Shown: positions 1 through 9,387, counted from the stretch's first letter. The stretch is DNA of 64,000 bases from VBDM01 sp035519135 (GCA_035519135.1 DATIWX010000100.1:9458-73457); one strand, 5' to 3'. The notes: generated by a model not told the origin, from the letters alone. Translations and numbers: made by a program.

Positions 1-714
1 ATCCGCAATCCCAGCCCGAGCAACAAGGCGATGACCGCCGACGAGAAGAGCCAGGTCTGCATGAACTGCCACAGCTCCGACCGGCACCTCGCATTCTGGG
101 ACGCGGGCCAGCACAAGAAGAACGACGTGAGCTGCAGCAACTGTCACAACCCGCACACGGACCGGAGCCTGAACAACGACAAGATGCTCAGGGCCGATGT
201 TCCAGCGGCGAGTCCCTACCGGACCACGGTGCGGCAGCTCGGGTACGAGACCTGCATTGCCTGCCACAGGGATCTGCGCGCGCAGATCAACAAGCCCTCG
301 CACCACCCGATCATCGAAGGCAAGGTGCAGTGCCACAACTGCCACGAGCCGCACGGCGCGATGACGCCCGTCATGCTGAAGGCCGAGTCCCAACGGGATC
401 TGTGCCTCACCTGCCATACCGACAAGCGCGGGCCGTTCATCTGGAACCACGCGCCGGCGATGGAGAACTGCGCGACATGCCATACCCCGCACGGCTCGTC
501 GCACAACCGCCTGCTCGCGCAAAAGCCGCCGGCGCTGTGCGCCGACTGCCACCCCGGTGGCCACACGCACGGCCTGTATGACGGCAGGGGGACTATACCC
601 GGGGTCAACCCGTCCAACATCCGGTTCGAGGGCAGCGGCTGCATCAACTGCCACCGGCAGATCCACGGAAGCAACGCCCCGTCGTCTGCATTCGGCCGGT
701 TCTTCATGAGGTAG
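1..714 (+). CDS. MtrA/DmsE-type multihaem c-type cytochrome, 5' end missing
   Basis: The reading frame is already open at base 1 and runs to a stop at 712-714, so the gene enters from the left edge. The visible 237 residues contain eight CXXCH haem motifs (CMNCH, CSNCH, CIACH, CHNCH, CLTCH, CATCH, CADCH, CINCH). The MtrA/DmsE/PioA family has ten, so two motifs and the signal peptide probably lie outside the window. Family role: a periplasmic decahaem cytochrome seated inside an MtrB-type porin, carrying electrons across the outer membrane. The porin gene begins 11 bases downstream. Direction of electron flow (metal reduction, Fe(II) oxidation or DMSO respiration) cannot be told from this sequence. 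Confidence 0.9.
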   Translation: MRNPSPSNKAMTADEKSQVCMNCHSSDRHLAFWDAGQHKKNDVSCSNCHNPHTDRSLNNDKMLRADVPAASPYRTTVRQLGYETCIACHRDLRAQINKPSHHPIIEGKVQCHNCHEPHGAMTPVMLKAESQRDLCLTCHTDKRGPFIWNHAPAMENCATCHTPHGSSHNRLLAQKPPALCADCHPGGHTHGLYDGRGTIPGVNPSNIRFEGSGCINCHRQIHGSNAPSSAFGRFFMR

Positions 715-725
715 AGGGGACGAAG

Positions 726-3098
726 ATGAACAGGAAACTCATACCCTTTCTCGTAGGCTCTCTGTTTGTGGCCACGGCGGCTTCGGCCGCGGACGAGGAC
801 GAATTCAGCTGGAGCGGGAGCAGCGTCGGCATAGGGGTGCGCAGCACCAAGCAGGAAGGTGGTACGCGCAACGGGGCGAGCGCCACGTCCTCGACCGTCA
901 CGACGGCTCCCCTGGCGCCGTTCACCGGCCCGCAGGACAAGGCCAAGATCAACGAATATCGGGACCTCAGCGACGGCGTGACCGGTACCATCGACCTCAT
1001 CGGAAGCGGCAAGCAGAACTACCTGCGCTTCTTCGGCGAGAACCTCGGCTATGACGATCAGTTCCTGAACCTGCGCGGCGGCGATTACAGCAATTACAAG
1101 TACCAGGTGTTCCAGGACAAGATGCCGCACAACCTGTCCTGGGGCGCGCTCACGCCGCTCTCCGGCACGGGTACCGCACAGGTGAGCGTGCCAGGTGCCG
1201 CGCCGGGCAACCCCGCCTATCCTCCTTTTCAGAATCCGGCAACCTGGCAACAGTTCGACTACAAGCTGCAGCGGCAGGTCACCGGCGGCAACTTCGACTT
1301 CTCCGGCAATTCCCCGTGGAACTTCCGCGCTGGTTACAACGAGACCACGATGCAGGGCACGCGGCCGCTGAGCGGGCGGCTGGGCACCGGCTCGGGCAAC
1401 GGCATGATCGAATTCGGCGCGCCGGTCGACTACATGACCAAGGATGCCACGCTGGATTTCGGCTACTCCGTCAAGAAAGGGAGCATCAGCGTCAACGTGC
1501 TGAACAGCAGGTTCAGCAACAGCATCGACACGATGCAGTTCACCAATTTCTACATGCAGAACAACCTCGACACGGTGTACCTGCCCCCGGACAACATGCT
1601 CAACCGGGTGGGCCTCAACGCCACGCTGCGGGAGCTGCCGGCGAGTTCGACGCTGGCGGTGCGCGGAACCTGGAGCAAGCTGACCAACAACTTCGGCGTG
1701 ACCGCCGGAGCGCTCCTGCCGACCAACAACGTGCTGAATCCCGCAACCACGGGGTCGCCAGCCGGGGTCGGGATTCTCAACACCAATCCCAGCTCGAGCA
1801 CCTTCGACGGCGACATCGAGACCAAGACGGCGTCGCTTTCGTATACGTCCAACTGGGGCGGCGGGCTGGACAGCAAGCTCTTCTACAACTACTACGACGC
1901 GAAAAACCAGTCGACCCTGGTCACCTTCGACAAGGGCGGGCTGCTCACCGGCGGGGCCCAGAGTCCCAACTGTCCCAACCCGGGCGATGCGGCAATCGGC
2001 ACGGCTCCCGCCTTCGGCTGGCCGACGAGCAGCAATGCGAACATGTTCTGCATTGCCCAGCATCCCAATTCGCTGTTCTCCTACAACAAGCACGACTTCG
2101 GCGTCGAAGGCGGATGGCGCGTCAACCGGGCCAACAAGCTCTCGGGCGGCCTGAGCTCCCTCGCGACCGAGCGCGAAGGCCGGGAAGACGCGGAGAAGAC
2201 CGACGAGCGCAGGGCCTGGGCCGAGTACAAGAACAGCGTGCTGGATGACCTCAGCGCGCGGCTCAAGGTGGCGTACGTGCAGCGTCGCTCCGATTTCAAT
2301 CCGGCGCGGCCCGTCGGGCAGAATCCGTTCGCGGACGCAACGCCCGCACAGGTCCCGTACTACTACCGCGCCTACGACGTGTCGAACGCCAATCAGCCCG
2401 CGGTCAAGCTGGTGCTCGACTGGGCGCCGGCGCCCATGTGGGACACGAGTCTCGAGGCCGGGATCAGGCAGACCAACTACAGAGACATGTCCTACGGCCG
2501 CACCCACGACGATCGCCGCGAGTACAACCTGACGGTCTCGTACGGCGATCCCAAGGCGTTCCGCATCACCGCTCTCGCGAACTACGAGATCGTGCAGTTC
2601 GACCAGGTGTACCGCAACGGCAACCCGGCGTCGGGAGCGAGCCCGAACGACGCCAGCAATTTCGACTGGAGCACCACGAATACCCAGACCAACCGCATGA
2701 TGGGGCTCATCGCCGACTGGCTTCCGCGGGAGCGGCTGGCGCTGAAGGCTTCGTGGTTCTGGGTGACGACCGGCGGCGGCGTGCATTTCAACTCGGGCAA
2801 CACCTCGGGTACGGGCGGCTATGCCGGCGGCCCCCTCGTCGACTACGTGACCGACAATACCCAGAAGCAGGTGTTGAACCTCAAAGGCGACTACCAGTTC
2901 GACAAGCAGTGGACCGGCACGCTCGGCTACGCGCAGGAAAAGTACGACTACAACGACGACCAGATGAAGGGCTACCAGGGCTTCTACCCGTACTACCAGT
3001 ACCTGGGCGGGAACAACAGCTCCTGGTTCTCGGGAGCCTATGCCAACCCCAGCTACCGGCTGCAAGTCGTGTACATGACGGCGACCTACAAGTTCTAG
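726..3098 (+). CDS. MtrB/PioB-family outer-membrane porin of a decahaem conduit
   Basis: A 790-residue protein with a signal peptide (about residues 1-21, ending ASA), long alternating hydrophobic/aromatic beta-strand character and a C-terminal TYKF with terminal Phe, the usual signal for outer-membrane assembly. Length fits the MtrB/PioB family, a large beta-barrel that sheaths the decahaem cytochrome encoded immediately upstream. A good ribosome site (GAGGGGACG) precedes the ATG. Shewanella MtrB has an N-terminal CXXC; none is present here, the only cysteines visible being two in a central loop (about residues 414 and 434). No third gene for an extracellular cytochrome (MtrC/OmcA type) follows. 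Confidence 0.88.
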   Translation: MNRKLIPFLVGSLFVATAASAADEDEFSWSGSSVGIGVRSTKQEGGTRNGASATSSTVTTAPLAPFTGPQDKAKINEYRDLSDGVTGTIDLIGSGKQNYLRFFGENLGYDDQFLNLRGGDYSNYKYQVFQDKMPHNLSWGALTPLSGTGTAQVSVPGAAPGNPAYPPFQNPATWQQFDYKLQRQVTGGNFDFSGNSPWNFRAGYNETTMQGTRPLSGRLGTGSGNGMIEFGAPVDYMTKDATLDFGYSVKKGSISVNVLNSRFSNSIDTMQFTNFYMQNNLDTVYLPPDNMLNRVGLNATLRELPASSTLAVRGTWSKLTNNFGVTAGALLPTNNVLNPATTGSPAGVGILNTNPSSSTFDGDIETKTASLSYTSNWGGGLDSKLFYNYYDAKNQSTLVTFDKGGLLTGGAQSPNCPNPGDAAIGTAPAFGWPTSSNANMFCIAQHPNSLFSYNKHDFGVEGGWRVNRANKLSGGLSSLATEREGREDAEKTDERRAWAEYKNSVLDDLSARLKVAYVQRRSDFNPARPVGQNPFADATPAQVPYYYRAYDVSNANQPAVKLVLDWAPAPMWDTSLEAGIRQTNYRDMSYGRTHDDRREYNLTVSYGDPKAFRITALANYEIVQFDQVYRNGNPASGASPNDASNFDWSTTNTQTNRMMGLIADWLPRERLALKASWFWVTTGGGVHFNSGNTSGTGGYAGGPLVDYVTDNTQKQVLNLKGDYQFDKQWTGTLGYAQEKYDYNDDQMKGYQGFYPYYQYLGGNNSSWFSGAYANPSYRLQVVYMTATYKF

Positions 3099-3116
3099 GC
3101 GCGGGGAGCGGCAGGC

Positions 3117-3150
3117 GGCGCGGCGGATCCGCCGCGCCGTTGGTTTTCTT
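3117..3150. terminator. Palindromic terminator between mtrB and ccmI
   Basis: A perfect 22-base palindrome (GGCGCGGCGG followed by its complement around GATC, 3117-3138) is followed on the plus strand by a T-rich stretch. It lies between two convergent genes and probably ends the cytochrome-porin transcript, and possibly the ccm transcript from the other side. Confidence 0.6.
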
Positions 3151-3165
3151 GCACCGCGCTCGCCG

Positions 3166-4380
3166 CTAGCGCAGCTCGGAATCGATGGTCACGGCGACGT
3201 CGGTCGAGCCGACCTGCACCGCGGGGCTCAGGCCCTGCAGATCTCCGGGGTTCGCGTTGGCGTTGGCGGTCTTCGACACGCGCGCACCGACCACCACGCG
3301 GGGGAACGCCGACAGCTTCATCTGCGGCGCCATCGCCATGGAATCGTCGAGCGTGAACCGGACCGGAAGGTCGCGGCCCTGCCTGCGCAGGATCGCGAGC
3401 GGCATGCGCGGACCCTCCGCGGCGCGGGCGAAGATGAAGACGGTGTCGTCGGGCGAAACCTTCCCGGCCAGCTTCGGATCGAGCCTGACCACGCCGCTGA
3501 TGCGGGCGTTCGTTTGCGGCAGCGCGGGTTTCGCGACCTGCGCTTTCGCGGCCGAGCCGCCCGCTTCGGCGATGCTCTCGCGCACCCTTTGCGCCATGTC
3601 GGACTCGGCCGGAAGGACGGCGAGGGCCCGCTGCCAGTAGCGGATCGCGCCGGCGCGGTCGTTCCGGTCGAAGGCGGCGGTGCCGGCGAGGACCAGCGCC
3701 TTGACGTTGTTCGGGTCGGCCGCGAGCGCGCGCTTGATGAGCTTCTCAGGCTCGCCCTGGAGCGTGCGGCCCTGCGCCATCGCGAGCGAGTCGGCGTAGT
3801 CGGCGAGAAGCTGCGCGTCGTCGGGCACGCGCGCCACCGCCTTGGCGTAGGCCTCGCTCGATTCTGCGAAATGCCCCAATACCGCGTAGGAGCGCCCGAG
3901 CATCATCCAGCCTTCGGCGTCCTCCGGGTTGTCCTTCAGACGCGCGGCGAGGCGCCCGACCATGACCTCGAACTGCTGCGCGCTCACTCCGTGAGGGCCC
4001 ACGCCTTCCTCGGGCTGAGGGGCGAGCGCGCGCGGATTGCCCACCGTCAGATAGACCGCGAGCGCACAGATCGGGACGGCAAGTCCAAGGGCAAGAGCCG
4101 CGCCGCGCGCGCCGACGGACGATTTCGCCTGGGCCTCGCTCGTCCCCAGGTCGGCGATCAGGCGCGCCTCGATCTCCCCGCGCGCCTTGTCATGCTGGTC
4201 CGGAGCGAGCGTTCCCGACCGCAAGTCGGCTTCCAGCTCGCGCAGCTGGTCGCGATACACGGCGGCGTTCACCGCGTCGCGGGACGTGCCCGGTTGCGCC
4301 GCCCTGCGGACGAGCGGCGGCAAGACGAAAAGGAGAGCACCGGCGACCAGCAGCACGCCGAGAACGACGAAGAGGGTCAT
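3166..4380 (-). CDS. ccmI: Cytochrome c biogenesis protein CcmI
   Basis: Last gene of the ccm operon, 404 residues. The start is placed at ATG 4378-4380, which overlaps the ccmH stop as ATGA; a longer open frame upstream lies inside ccmH and looks unlike the family. The N-terminus has a membrane segment (FVVLGVLLVAGALLFVLPPL), a charged stretch (VYRDQLRELEADLRSG) typical of CcmI, and a second hydrophobic segment near residue 90. TPR-like repeats follow, and the C-terminus is a beta-rich domain ('FIFARAAEGPRMPLAILR') as in CcmH/CycH C-terminal regions. CcmI holds apocytochrome c and presents it to the CcmFH ligation complex at the periplasmic face of the inner membrane. Confidence 0.9.
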   Translation of the reverse strand: MTLFVVLGVLLVAGALLFVLPPLVRRAAQPGTSRDAVNAAVYRDQLRELEADLRSGTLAPDQHDKARGEIEARLIADLGTSEAQAKSSVGARGAALALGLAVPICALAVYLTVGNPRALAPQPEEGVGPHGVSAQQFEVMVGRLAARLKDNPEDAEGWMMLGRSYAVLGHFAESSEAYAKAVARVPDDAQLLADYADSLAMAQGRTLQGEPEKLIKRALAADPNNVKALVLAGTAAFDRNDRAGAIRYWQRALAVLPAESDMAQRVRESIAEAGGSAAKAQVAKPALPQTNARISGVVRLDPKLAGKVSPDDTVFIFARAAEGPRMPLAILRRQGRDLPVRFTLDDSMAMAPQMKLSAFPRVVVGARVSKTANANANPGDLQGLSPAVQVGSTDVAVTIDSELR

Positions 4381-4838
4381 CGCGGCTCGCTGCCAGCGAG
4401 GAGCTCGGCCGCGCGCTTGCGCTCCGCGTCGCTCATTCCGGGGGCTTCCGCCTGGCGCCGGCGGCGGACGCGGCGCAGCAGCACCACGAATCCGACGGCG
4501 AGCAGCAGCATCGGCCCGAACCAGAGCAGGACGGTGGTCGCTTTGAGCGGCGGCCGGTAGAGGACGAAGTCGCCGTAGCGCTCGACCAGGAATTCGACCA
4601 CTTCCGCGTCGCTTTTTCCCTGGCGCATCTTCTCGCGGACCTGGTTCCGCAGATCCTCGGCGAGCGGCGCGTTCGAATCGGCCAGGGTTTGATTCTGGCA
4701 GACCAGGCAGCGCAGCTCCTCCGCCAGGGCCATCACCCGCTTCTCGAGCACGGGATCCGCGGCCGCCGGGGCGGCTTCCTTGGACGCTGCCGGCGCCGCG
4801 AGGCACGCGAGCAGCAGCAGAGCGAGCGGCCTAAGCAC
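4377..4838 (-). CDS. ccmH: CcmH, apocytochrome c thiol reductase
   Basis: 153 residues: signal peptide, then the family motif LRCLVCQNQ (about residues 43-51, the RCXXC redox pair), a helical bundle and a C-terminal transmembrane segment (TTVLLWFGPMLLLAVGFVVL) followed by a basic tail. CcmH (CcmL) reduces the CXXCH cysteines before haem attachment, working with CcmG. It overlaps ccmI by 4 bases and ccmG by 8 bases, so translation is probably coupled. This is the short, single-domain form; the TPR domain is separate as CcmI. Confidence 0.93.
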   Translation of the reverse strand: MLRPLALLLLACLAAPAASKEAAPAAADPVLEKRVMALAEELRCLVCQNQTLADSNAPLAEDLRNQVREKMRQGKSDAEVVEFLVERYGDFVLYRPPLKATTVLLWFGPMLLLAVGFVVLLRRVRRRRQAEAPGMSDAERKRAAELLAGSEPR

Positions 4839-5358
4839 GGCCCAGCTCCCGCACCAGCGGCAATACCTTCTCCTTCACGATCTCGGGAGTGAGCGGCCCG
4901 ATGCGCTTGTAGCGGATCACGCCGGCCTTGTCGATGACGTAGGTCTCGGGCACGCCGTAGACGCCGTAGTCGATCCCGACCCGGCCGTCGAGGTCGAAGA
5001 TCGAGAGCTTGTAGGGATCACCCATGCCTTTGAGCCAGGCGAGGCCGTCCTCGCGCCTGTCCTTGTAGTTGAGCCCGTAGATCGGCACCTCGCCGCTCGC
5101 GGCGAGGTCGAGCAGGACCGGGTGCTCCTCGCGGCAGCTGACGCACCACGAGGCCCACACATTCAGCACCCAGACCTTGCCGCGCATGTCGCGCTCGCTG
5201 AAGGTCTTCGCCGCCCGGTGCAGCTCCGGCAACTCGAAATGCGGCGCGGGCTTGCCGATGAGCGGCGAAGGCACCTCGCGCGGATCGAGCTTGAGCCCGA
5301 TGCCGAGCAGCACGAGCAGCGCGACGAAAATGGCGATGGGAATGGCGAAGCGGGTCAT
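4831..5358 (-). CDS. ccmG: CcmG/DsbE thiol:disulfide interchange protein
   Basis: 175 residues from ATG 5356-5358 (a longer frame upstream runs into ccmF and is not family-like). An N-terminal membrane anchor (IPIAIFVALLVLLGIGLKL) is followed by a thioredoxin-like fold with the redox motif WASWCVSCREEHP and the conserved GVYGVPETYVIDKAG loop containing cis-Pro. CcmG supplies reductant to CcmH/apocytochrome in the periplasm. The motif is WCVSC rather than the common WCXTC, a mild variation. Confidence 0.93.
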   Translation of the reverse strand: MTRFAIPIAIFVALLVLLGIGLKLDPREVPSPLIGKPAPHFELPELHRAAKTFSERDMRGKVWVLNVWASWCVSCREEHPVLLDLAASGEVPIYGLNYKDRREDGLAWLKGMGDPYKLSIFDLDGRVGIDYGVYGVPETYVIDKAGVIRYKRIGPLTPEIVKEKVLPLVRELGRA

Positions 5359-5374
5359 GAAAGGCTCGACGAAG

Positions 5375-7351
5375 TCAGCGCGCTGGCGCGGCGGCGTATT
5401 GTTCCTGGGGACGCCTGGCCGCGAGGCGGTAGCGGCGGTCGCTCGCGGCAAGCGCGCCGCCGAGCGCCATGAGCAGGCACCCGCCCCAGATCCAGTCGAT
5501 GAAGGGCTTGTGGTGCACACGCACCACCCAGGCGGTGTTGCTTACCGAGTCGCCCAGCGACACGTACAGATCGCGGGTGAAGCCGGTGTCGATCGCGGCC
5601 TCGGTCATCACGCTGTTCTGCACCTTGTAGATGCGCTTCTCGGGATAGAGCGTCGTGACGAGGCTGCCGTTCCGGGTCACCGCGATCCGGGCGCGTCCGG
5701 CGACGTAGTTGGGCCCGGTCACGTCCCTCACGCCGTCGAAGCGGAAGGTGTAGCCGCCCAGCTCCACGGTGTCGCCCGGCTCCATGCGCACGTCCTTCTC
5801 GGACTCGTAGCCCTTGACCATCGTGACCCCGACGACGAACACCGCCACGCCGAAGTGGGCGAGCAGCATGCCGTAGGTTGCGCGCGGCACGCTCTTCAGC
5901 CGCATCCACGCGCTCACTCCGCCGGAGGCGTTTTGCACTTTCTCGTAGAGCTGGACGAATCCGCTCGCCGCGACCCAGACGGCGAGCAGCAGACCCAGCG
6001 CGACCATCGCGCCCCAGCGACCCATGGCGAAAGGCAGGGCGAGCGCGGCCACGATGCTCGCCGCGAGCGCCCAGCGCAGGCGCGAGGCGAGGTCGGGGAG
6101 GCTCGCTTGCTTCCAGCGCGCAAGCGGGCCGACGCCCATGAGGAACAGCGCCGGGGCCATCAGGGGTACGAACACCGTCTCGAAGTAGGGCGGGCCGACC
6201 GAGATCTTGCCCAGTCCCGAGGCGTCGAGCGCGAGGGGGTAGAGTGTTCCGAGCAGCACCGAGCCGGCGGCCGAGGCGAAGACGACGTTGTTGGCGAGCA
6301 GCAGCGACTCGCGCGACAGCGGCTCGAAGCCGCCGCCCAGCCCGACCTTGGGCGCGCGCCACACGTACAACAGCAGGGAGCCGCCGATCACCAGCGCGAG
6401 CAGCGCGAGAATGAAGATGCCGCGCGTCGGGTCGGTCGCGAAGGCGTGCACCGAGGTGAGCACGCCCGAGCGCACCAGGAAGGTTCCGAGCAGGGACAGC
6501 GCAAAGGCGAGGATCGCGAGCAGCACCGTCCAGCTGCGGAACGCCCCGCGCTTCTCGGTGACCGCGAGCGAATGGATCAGCGCCGTTCCGGTGAGCCAGG
6601 GCATGAACGAGGCGTTTTCCACGGGATCCCAGAACCACCAGCCTCCCCAGCCGAGCTCGTAATATGCCCAGCCGCTGCCGAGCGCGATGCCGACGGTGAG
6701 AAAGCACCACGCCGCCGTGGTCCAGGGGCGCGACCAGCGCGCCCACGCCGCGTCGAGCCGGCCGCTCAGCAGCGCGGCGACGGCGAAGGCGAACGCGATC
6801 GAGAATCCCACATAGCCCATGTAGAGCATCGGCGGGTGCATCACCATGCCCGGGTCCTGCAGCAGCGGGTTCAGGTCGTGTCCGTCGGGCGGAGCCGGGA
6901 AGAGGCGCAGGAAGGGGTTCGAGGTAAACAGGATGAACAGCAGGAATCCCGCGCTCACCACGCCCATGACGCCGAGAACGCGCGCCACCATCTCCTGCGG
7001 AAGATGGCGGCTGAAGAAAGTGACGCCGCAAGTCCATACGGAAAGCATCAGCACCCACAGGAGCATCGAGCCCTCGTGCCCGCCCCACACGCCGGCCACC
7101 CGGTAGTGCAGCGGCAGCAGGGAATTGGAATTGGTGGCGACGTAGGCGACGGTGAAATCGTTGGAGACAAAGGAGGCCGTCAGGCAGGCGAAGGCGATCG
7201 CGACGAAAACGAACTGGCCGCGAGCCGCTGGCCGGGTCGCCGCCATCCAGACGGGCTCGCCGCGCGCCGCGCCGACGAGACCCAGCAGGCCTTGGGCGAG
7301 CGCGAGGCACAGGGCGAGTGCGAGAGCGATTTGTCCGAGTTCCGGGATCAT
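5375..7351 (-). CDS. ccmF: CcmF haem lyase subunit
   Basis: 658 residues, a large polytopic inner-membrane protein with the tryptophan-rich WWD region (GWGGWWFWDPVENASFMPWL, about residues 230-249) and conserved histidines. Length matches the CcmF family. CcmF accepts haem from holo-CcmE and, with CcmH and CcmI, ligates it to apocytochrome c. It overlaps ccmE by the ATGA arrangement and is 16 bases upstream of ccmG. Confidence 0.95.
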   Translation of the reverse strand: MIPELGQIALALALCLALAQGLLGLVGAARGEPVWMAATRPAARGQFVFVAIAFACLTASFVSNDFTVAYVATNSNSLLPLHYRVAGVWGGHEGSMLLWVLMLSVWTCGVTFFSRHLPQEMVARVLGVMGVVSAGFLLFILFTSNPFLRLFPAPPDGHDLNPLLQDPGMVMHPPMLYMGYVGFSIAFAFAVAALLSGRLDAAWARWSRPWTTAAWCFLTVGIALGSGWAYYELGWGGWWFWDPVENASFMPWLTGTALIHSLAVTEKRGAFRSWTVLLAILAFALSLLGTFLVRSGVLTSVHAFATDPTRGIFILALLALVIGGSLLLYVWRAPKVGLGGGFEPLSRESLLLANNVVFASAAGSVLLGTLYPLALDASGLGKISVGPPYFETVFVPLMAPALFLMGVGPLARWKQASLPDLASRLRWALAASIVAALALPFAMGRWGAMVALGLLLAVWVAASGFVQLYEKVQNASGGVSAWMRLKSVPRATYGMLLAHFGVAVFVVGVTMVKGYESEKDVRMEPGDTVELGGYTFRFDGVRDVTGPNYVAGRARIAVTRNGSLVTTLYPEKRIYKVQNSVMTEAAIDTGFTRDLYVSLGDSVSNTAWVVRVHHKPFIDWIWGGCLLMALGGALAASDRRYRLAARRPQEQYAAAPAR

Positions 7352-7824
7352 TTGTTTCCGGCGCCACCCTCGACGAGGGTATGCGTCGCCTTCTCATTGA
7401 TGGATTGGGCCTGCTTGATCGCGTCGGCCGCCGCGGGCGGCATGTAGTTCTCGTCGTGCTTGGCGAGCACTTCGCTCGCGTAGAAAATTCCGTCGCCGCC
7501 CAGCTTGCCCTGGGTCACCACGCCCTTGCCTTCGCGGAACAGGTCCGGAAGTATGCCGCGATACACGACCGGCACGTTCTTCGCGGTGTCGGTCACCACG
7601 AACTGGACGGTGACGCCGTCGGCCTGGCGTTTCACGCTGCCGGGCACGACCATGCCGCCGATGCGGAACGCGCGTCCCTGCGGCACCTCTTTCGCCTCGA
7701 CCTGCGTGGGCGTGAAGAAAAACACCAGGTTCTCCCGGAACGCGGCGAGCACGAAGGCCGCCGCGGCACCGAGCGCCGCAAGACCGCCCGCGATCATCGC
7801 GATGCGCTTGTGTCGTGGCTTCAT
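7348..7824 (-). CDS. ccmE: CcmE haem chaperone
   Basis: 158 residues from ATG 7822-7824. An N-terminal membrane anchor (IAMIAGGLAALGAAAAFVL) precedes a beta-barrel OB-fold domain. The covalent haem-binding motif LAKHDENYMPP is present near residue 125; the histidine is the haem attachment site. Its start overlaps the ccmD stop (ATGA) and its stop overlaps the ccmF start. Confidence 0.95.
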   Translation of the reverse strand: MKPRHKRIAMIAGGLAALGAAAAFVLAAFRENLVFFFTPTQVEAKEVPQGRAFRIGGMVVPGSVKRQADGVTVQFVVTDTAKNVPVVYRGILPDLFREGKGVVTQGKLGGDGIFYASEVLAKHDENYMPPAAADAIKQAQSINEKATHTLVEGGAGNK

Positions 7825-7970
7825 CGTATGCGTCCGATCGCGTTGCTCTTGCGCCGCGCGAGCAGCCCCAGCTCGACGACCATGAGGACGAGGGTCACCA
7901 GATACGAGCCCCATACATACAGCCCGTACCCGCCCATGGCGAGGAAATTTTCCCAGCTTCCCCAATTCAT
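7821..7970 (-). CDS. ccmD: CcmD small membrane subunit
   Basis: A 49-residue protein (MNWGSWENFLAMGGYGLYVW...) with one transmembrane helix (YVWGSYLVTLVLMVVELGLL) and a basic cytoplasmic tail ending KSNAIGRIR. This is the standard pattern of CcmD, which helps release holo-CcmE from CcmC and CcmAB. It sits exactly between ccmC and ccmE with 4-base overlaps on both sides. Confidence 0.9.
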   Translation of the reverse strand: MNWGSWENFLAMGGYGLYVWGSYLVTLVLMVVELGLLARRKSNAIGRIR

Positions 7971-8707
7971 GCCGCCCCCCTCGCGTACTGCGCCGCCCAG
8001 TCGCTCGAGCGCTCGCGCTCCAGCATGATGCAGCGCGCGCGCAGCAGCACCGCCGCGATGCTGTAGAACCAGAACGCGAAGCTCATGACCAGCATTCCGG
8101 CGAGCATGGTCGCCGCCATGGTCGGAGCCTTGGTCAGGCTCACCGACGCGCCCTGGTGCAGCGTGTTCCACCACTTCACGGAAAAATAGATGATCGGGAC
8201 GTTGACCACGCCGACGAGCGCGAGCAGCGCTCCCGCCTTGTCGGCGCGGCGCGGATCGTCGATGGCCGCCTGCAGCGCCATGAAGCCGAAGTAGAGGAAC
8301 AGCAGGATCAGCTCGGAGGTGAGCCGCGCGTCCCACACCCACCACGTGCCCCAGGCGGGCTTGCCCCACAGGGAACCCGTCCACAGGGCGATGAAAGTGA
8401 ACAGCGCTCCGGTCGGGGCGATCGCGCTCGCCATCATGCCCGAGAGCCGCGTGTTGAACGCGAGGCCCAGTCCCGCCCAGAAAGCCATGACCACGTAGAG
8501 GAACATCGACATCCACGCCGCCGGAACGTGGATGAAGATGATGCGGTAGGACTCGCCCTGCTGCGCGTCCGTGGGCGCGACGAAGAATCCCAGGTACAGG
8601 CCGGCGGCGCACGCAAGCACGGCGAGAGCGCCGAACCCGAGCGCGAGCCTTCCCGCGAGGGGAAAGAATGTCTGCGGCGACGAATACTTGAACCAGTTGA
8701 TGCTCAT
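7967..8707 (-). CDS. ccmC: CcmC haem-handling protein
   Basis: 246 residues, six transmembrane segments and the WWD motif WGTWWVWDARLTSELIL (about residues 119-135). Conserved histidines flank it (IIFIHVPAAW and KWWNTLHQGAS). CcmC binds haem at the periplasmic side and loads it onto CcmE. It overlaps ccmD by 4 bases and follows ccmB by 11 bases. Confidence 0.96.
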   Translation of the reverse strand: MSINWFKYSSPQTFFPLAGRLALGFGALAVLACAAGLYLGFFVAPTDAQQGESYRIIFIHVPAAWMSMFLYVVMAFWAGLGLAFNTRLSGMMASAIAPTGALFTFIALWTGSLWGKPAWGTWWVWDARLTSELILLFLYFGFMALQAAIDDPRRADKAGALLALVGVVNVPIIYFSVKWWNTLHQGASVSLTKAPTMAATMLAGMLVMSFAFWFYSIAAVLLRARCIMLERERSSDWAAQYARGAA

Positions 8708-8718
8708 TCTGGATATCG

Positions 8719-9387
8719 CTATTCAACCGAAATGCGCAATGCCACTGCCGCTGCCCAGGGAGCGAATGCCCCGGCGAATATCAGCATCGCGCCGAGGAGG
8801 AGAAGCTGGGCGTGCCCGCCGAGGCCGGAGGCCGCCGCTTCGGCGGCACCCGCCCCGATGATCAGCACCGGAACGTACAAGGGCAGCACCAGCAGGGACA
8901 GGAGAGTCCCTGCACCCCTCAAACCCAGCGTCAGCGCTGCGCCGATCGCACCGATCAAGCTCAGGACCGGCGTGCCCAAGGCCAAGGACAAGACCACCAC
9001 CCCGAGCAACTCTTGAGAAAGGTCGAATTGTAGCGCCAAAACAGGCGAGATCAGCACCAAAGGCAGGCCCGATACCAGCCAGTGCGCAAACACCCTCGCC
9101 GCCACGACCAGCCCCAGGGGCGTGGCGCCGAGCATCATCTGCTCGAGCGTTCCGTCCGCGTGGTCGGCGGCGAACATGCGGCCCAGCGCGAGCATGGAGG
9201 CCAACAGCGCCGCCACCCACAATACGCCCGGGGCGACGGTGCGCAGCAGCTTGGGTTCCGCTCCGATTCCGAGGGGGAAGAGGCTTACCACGATCACGAA
9301 GAAGAGCACCACCGTCATGACGTCGGAACTGCGCCGCGCGGCGAGCCGCAGGTCGCGAACGATCACGCAGCGCAGCGCGGCGACCAT
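8719..9387 (-). CDS. ccmB: CcmB, membrane subunit of the haem-chaperone release ABC transporter
   Basis: 222 residues with six predicted hydrophobic segments and the family features RDLRLAARRSSD near the N-terminus and FAADHADGTLEQMM in the first large loop. With CcmA it forms an ABC complex that releases holo-CcmE. The start codon lies one base from the ccmA stop. Confidence 0.94.
   Translation of the reverse strand: MVAALRCVIVRDLRLAARRSSDVMTVVLFFVIVVSLFPLGIGAEPKLLRTVAPGVLWVAALLASMLALGRMFAADHADGTLEQMMLGATPLGLVVAARVFAHWLVSGLPLVLISPVLALQFDLSQELLGVVVLSLALGTPVLSLIGAIGAALTLGLRGAGTLLSLLVLPLYVPVLIIGAGAAEAAASGLGGHAQLLLLGAMLIFAGAFAPWAAAVALRISVE

Noticed and set aside
216..3065. A 949-codon open frame antisense to mtrA and mtrB
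   Set aside because: A GC-rich shadow frame with low-complexity Arg/Val/Ala composition; the plus strand carries eight haem motifs and a signal-peptide porin.
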